The notes under the pieces were generated by a model. The model saw only the letters and a list, made by a program, of their open reading frames with translations, made no database searches and was not told where the DNA came from. A stretch of DNA of 64,000 nt from Algoriphagus taiwanensis (GTDB lineage Bacteria; Bacteroidota; Bacteroidia; Cytophagales; Cyclobacteriaceae). The stretch covers positions 1 to 64,000 of the forward strand of contig NZ_BTPE01000012.1 of NCBI RefSeq assembly GCF_036245645.1. Direction: 5' to 3'. Numbering within the stretch: position 1 is the first letter of the stretch; the number at the start of each line of letters is the position of its first letter. A program made the position numbers and the translations under genes. Shown here piece by piece: positions 62,406 through 64,000 of the stretch.

Positions 62406-64000
62406 ATGCTCCGATTTACCGCTTCACTTCTCTTCCTTTCCCTGGTTTGCAATAGTCTCGTTCAGGCTCAAAAAATCAATGATGCCTACCGCCTCCACAT
62501 GAAGCGGGCTACATCTCCGATTTTGATCGACGGAGTGATGGATGAGCAAGCTTGGGAAGAGGCTGAAGTGGCCTCTGATTTTTTTATGATCACACCGATG
62601 GATACCAGCTTTGCACAGGTGCAGACGGACGTCCGGATGACTTACGATGATCAAAATCTATATCTCATCGTGGTCAATCATCATCTGTTGGAGGGACCTT
62701 ACATGGTGGAGTCGCTTCGAAGAGACTTCTCTTTTGGTAAAAACGACAACTTCCTGCTATTCATGGACCCATTTGATGATCAGACCAACGGCTTCACTTT
62801 CGGGGCAAATGCTGCCGGAGCCCAATGGGATGGAATCATGTTCAATGGGGGATCGGTGGATTTGAGCTGGGATAACAAATGGACCTCCAAAGTCAGCAAT
62901 TACGAAGACAAATGGATCTTTGAAGCGGCAATTCCTTTCAAGTCCATCCGGTACAAAAAAGGCATCAAAGAATGGGGAATCAACTTTTCCCGACTGGATC
63001 TAAAAGCCACCGAAAAGTCAGGCTGGGCGCCCGTACCCCGTCAGTTTCCTTCTGCTTCTTTGGCTTACACGGGCGTTTTGGTTTGGGATGAGGCCCCTCC
63101 GGAAGCAGGAGCCAATGTTTCCGTGATCCCTTACCTGTTGGGAGGGGTGTCCAAAGATTTCGAATCGGAGGGAGAAACCCAGTATCGGAGGGAGTTTGGA
63201 ATGGATGCCAAGATTGCCCTGACTTCTTCATTGAATCTGGACTTGACGGTGAACCCGGACTTTTCTCAGGTAGAAGTCGATCGCCAAGTGACCAATCTGG
63301 ATCGGTTTGAGCTCTTTTTCCCCGAACGAAGGCAGTTTTTTCTGGAAAACGGAGACCTCTTCGCCAACTTCGGCTACAGCACTATCCGGCCATTTTTCTC
63401 CAGAAGAATCGGTCTCAATGCGCCAATCCAATTTGGAGCCCGACTCAGTGGAAAGATCAACAAGGACTGGCGTATAGGTGCCATGAATATGCAAACTGGA
63501 GCCGTCGACTCAGAGGGCCTTCCTTCCCAAAACTTCACCGTGCTGGCTTTGCAAAGACAGGTCGGTGCCCGCTCAAATATCACCGGCATCCTGATCAACA
63601 AGCAATCCCTGAACTACAACCCGGACCCCGAATCTGAGCATCCAGTCTACAGCCAATTCAACCGCAATGTAGGTCTGGAATATAATTTAGCTTCTTCCAA
63701 TAACCTTTGGACAGGAAAGGCCATGGTGCTGAAAAGTTTTGGTCCGGACGGCACTCAGGAAGGCTTTGTCCATGCGGCCAATCTTCGCTATGCTTCCGGG
63801 AATCTGACTTGGAACTGGCAGCATGAGTATGTCTCAGAAAACTACACCGCAGAAGTAGGATTTGTACCCAGAAATGGCTTTTATAAAATCAGTCCAACGG
63901 TAGGTTATCGCTGGTTTCCCAAAAGTGAAAAGATCCTTTCCCATGGACCGGATGTGGGAACTACCTTCTTTTTCAATACTACGGGCGAACAAACCGACAA
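62406..64000 (+). CDS. DUF5916-type protein with family 9 carbohydrate-binding-like domain, cut by the window end
   Basis: The first 531 codons of a longer gene. The start is ATG 62406 (MLRFTASLLFLSLVCNSLVQ, a signal peptide); an ATG five bases earlier is in another frame. A CBM9-like beta-sandwich follows (ATSPILIDGVMDEQAWEEAE, VRMTYDDQNLYLIVVNHH, NKWTSKVSNYEDKWIFEAAI). The DUF5916 barrel region then starts (LTVNPDFSQVEVDRQVTNLD, then RFELFFPERRQFFLENGDLF), typical of outer-membrane proteins in Bacteroidota that often occur near TonB-dependent receptors. The C-terminal part lies outside the window. Confidence 0.85.
   Translation, partial: MLRFTASLLFLSLVCNSLVQAQKINDAYRLHMKRATSPILIDGVMDEQAWEEAEVASDFFMITPMDTSFAQVQTDVRMTYDDQNLYLIVVNHHLLEGPYMVESLRRDFSFGKNDNFLLFMDPFDDQTNGFTFGANAAGAQWDGIMFNGGSVDLSWDNKWTSKVSNYEDKWIFEAAIPFKSIRYKKGIKEWGINFSRLDLKATEKSGWAPVPRQFPSASLAYTGVLVWDEAPPEAGANVSVIPYLLGGVSKDFESEGETQYRREFGMDAKIALTSSLNLDLTVNPDFSQVEVDRQVTNLDRFELFFPERRQFFLENGDLFANFGYSTIRPFFSRRIGLNAPIQFGARLSGKINKDWRIGAMNMQTGAVDSEGLPSQNFTVLALQRQVGARSNITGILINKQSLNYNPDPESEHPVYSQFNRNVGLEYNLASSNNLWTGKAMVLKSFGPDGTQEGFVHAANLRYASGNLTWNWQHEYVSENYTAEVGFVPRNGFYKISPTVGYRWFPKSEKILSHGPDVGTTFFFNTTGEQTD

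Overview
The window looks like chromosomal DNA of a marine or soil Bacteroidota, most likely a Cyclobacteriaceae (Algoriphagus-like) member of the Cytophagales. This is inferred from content, not from a search. The evidence is a type IX secretion sorting domain, a TonB-dependent receptor with an N-terminal carboxypeptidase-regulatory domain, several lipoproteins, a DUF4199 membrane protein, a family-typical GreA-like coiled-coil protein, and promoter boxes of the Bacteroidota TAnnTTTG type in front of both tRNA genes. There are no rRNA genes, CRISPR arrays or intact transposons.

Layout. 1-6.6 kb: glycine decarboxylase gcvP, a secreted M28 peptidase, a RhlE-type DEAD-box helicase and tRNA-His. 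7-11.4 kb: a tightly packed alpha-glucan set (debranching enzyme, GT4 glycosyltransferase, GH57 hydrolase). 11.5-15.1 kb, minus strand: panB, a phosphoribosyltransferase, rsgA and the Kdo transferase waaA. 15.2-17.1 kb: low-molecular-weight tyrosine phosphatase, fructosamine kinase and GNAT genes with overlapping ends. 17-23.2 kb: a Tat-exported Gfo/Idh oxidoreductase, a monofunctional aspartokinase, fructose-bisphosphatase and two tandem sorbosone/glucose-dehydrogenase-like lipoproteins. 23.1-28.9 kb: a nucleotidyltransferase pair, gpsA-plsB, a polyprenyl diphosphate synthase and a MazEF-type module. 29-36 kb: a GH43 lipoprotein, an antitoxin-PIN pair and the thrA-thrB-thrC operon preceded by a Thr/Met/Ile-rich leader peptide. 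36-41.7 kb: housekeeping genes including clpS and recR. 41.7-42.7 kb: tRNA-Ala embedded in an array of tRNA-derived pseudogenes, 18-nt palindromes and two copies of a small GIY-YIG nuclease gene. 43-51.5 kb: two more antitoxin-PIN pairs, murF, a T9SS cargo protein, a ParDE pair and an amidohydrolase. 51.7-64 kb: a DUF4143 ATPase, a PD40 lipoprotein, an S9 peptidase, a Ca/Na exchanger, an uncharacterised three-gene P-loop operon, an outer-membrane receptor and a truncated DUF5916-type protein.

How the genes work together. The thr operon, with the separate aspartokinase, covers the aspartate-family pathway. gpsA and plsB give the first steps of phospholipid synthesis. The 7-11.4 kb cluster covers storage-glucan turnover. 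Six small two-gene modules of toxin-antitoxin type lie between 23 and 50 kb. Three of them are homologous antitoxin-PIN modules, and two of those share a start-codon-abutting inverted repeat.

The most unusual segment is 41.74-42.65 kb. Tandem copies of a tRNA-Ala gene have had the anticodon arm replaced by an 18-nt palindrome. Two near-identical 355-bp units each carry a GIY-YIG gene whose last codons and stop codon are written by the D-arm of a tRNA remnant.
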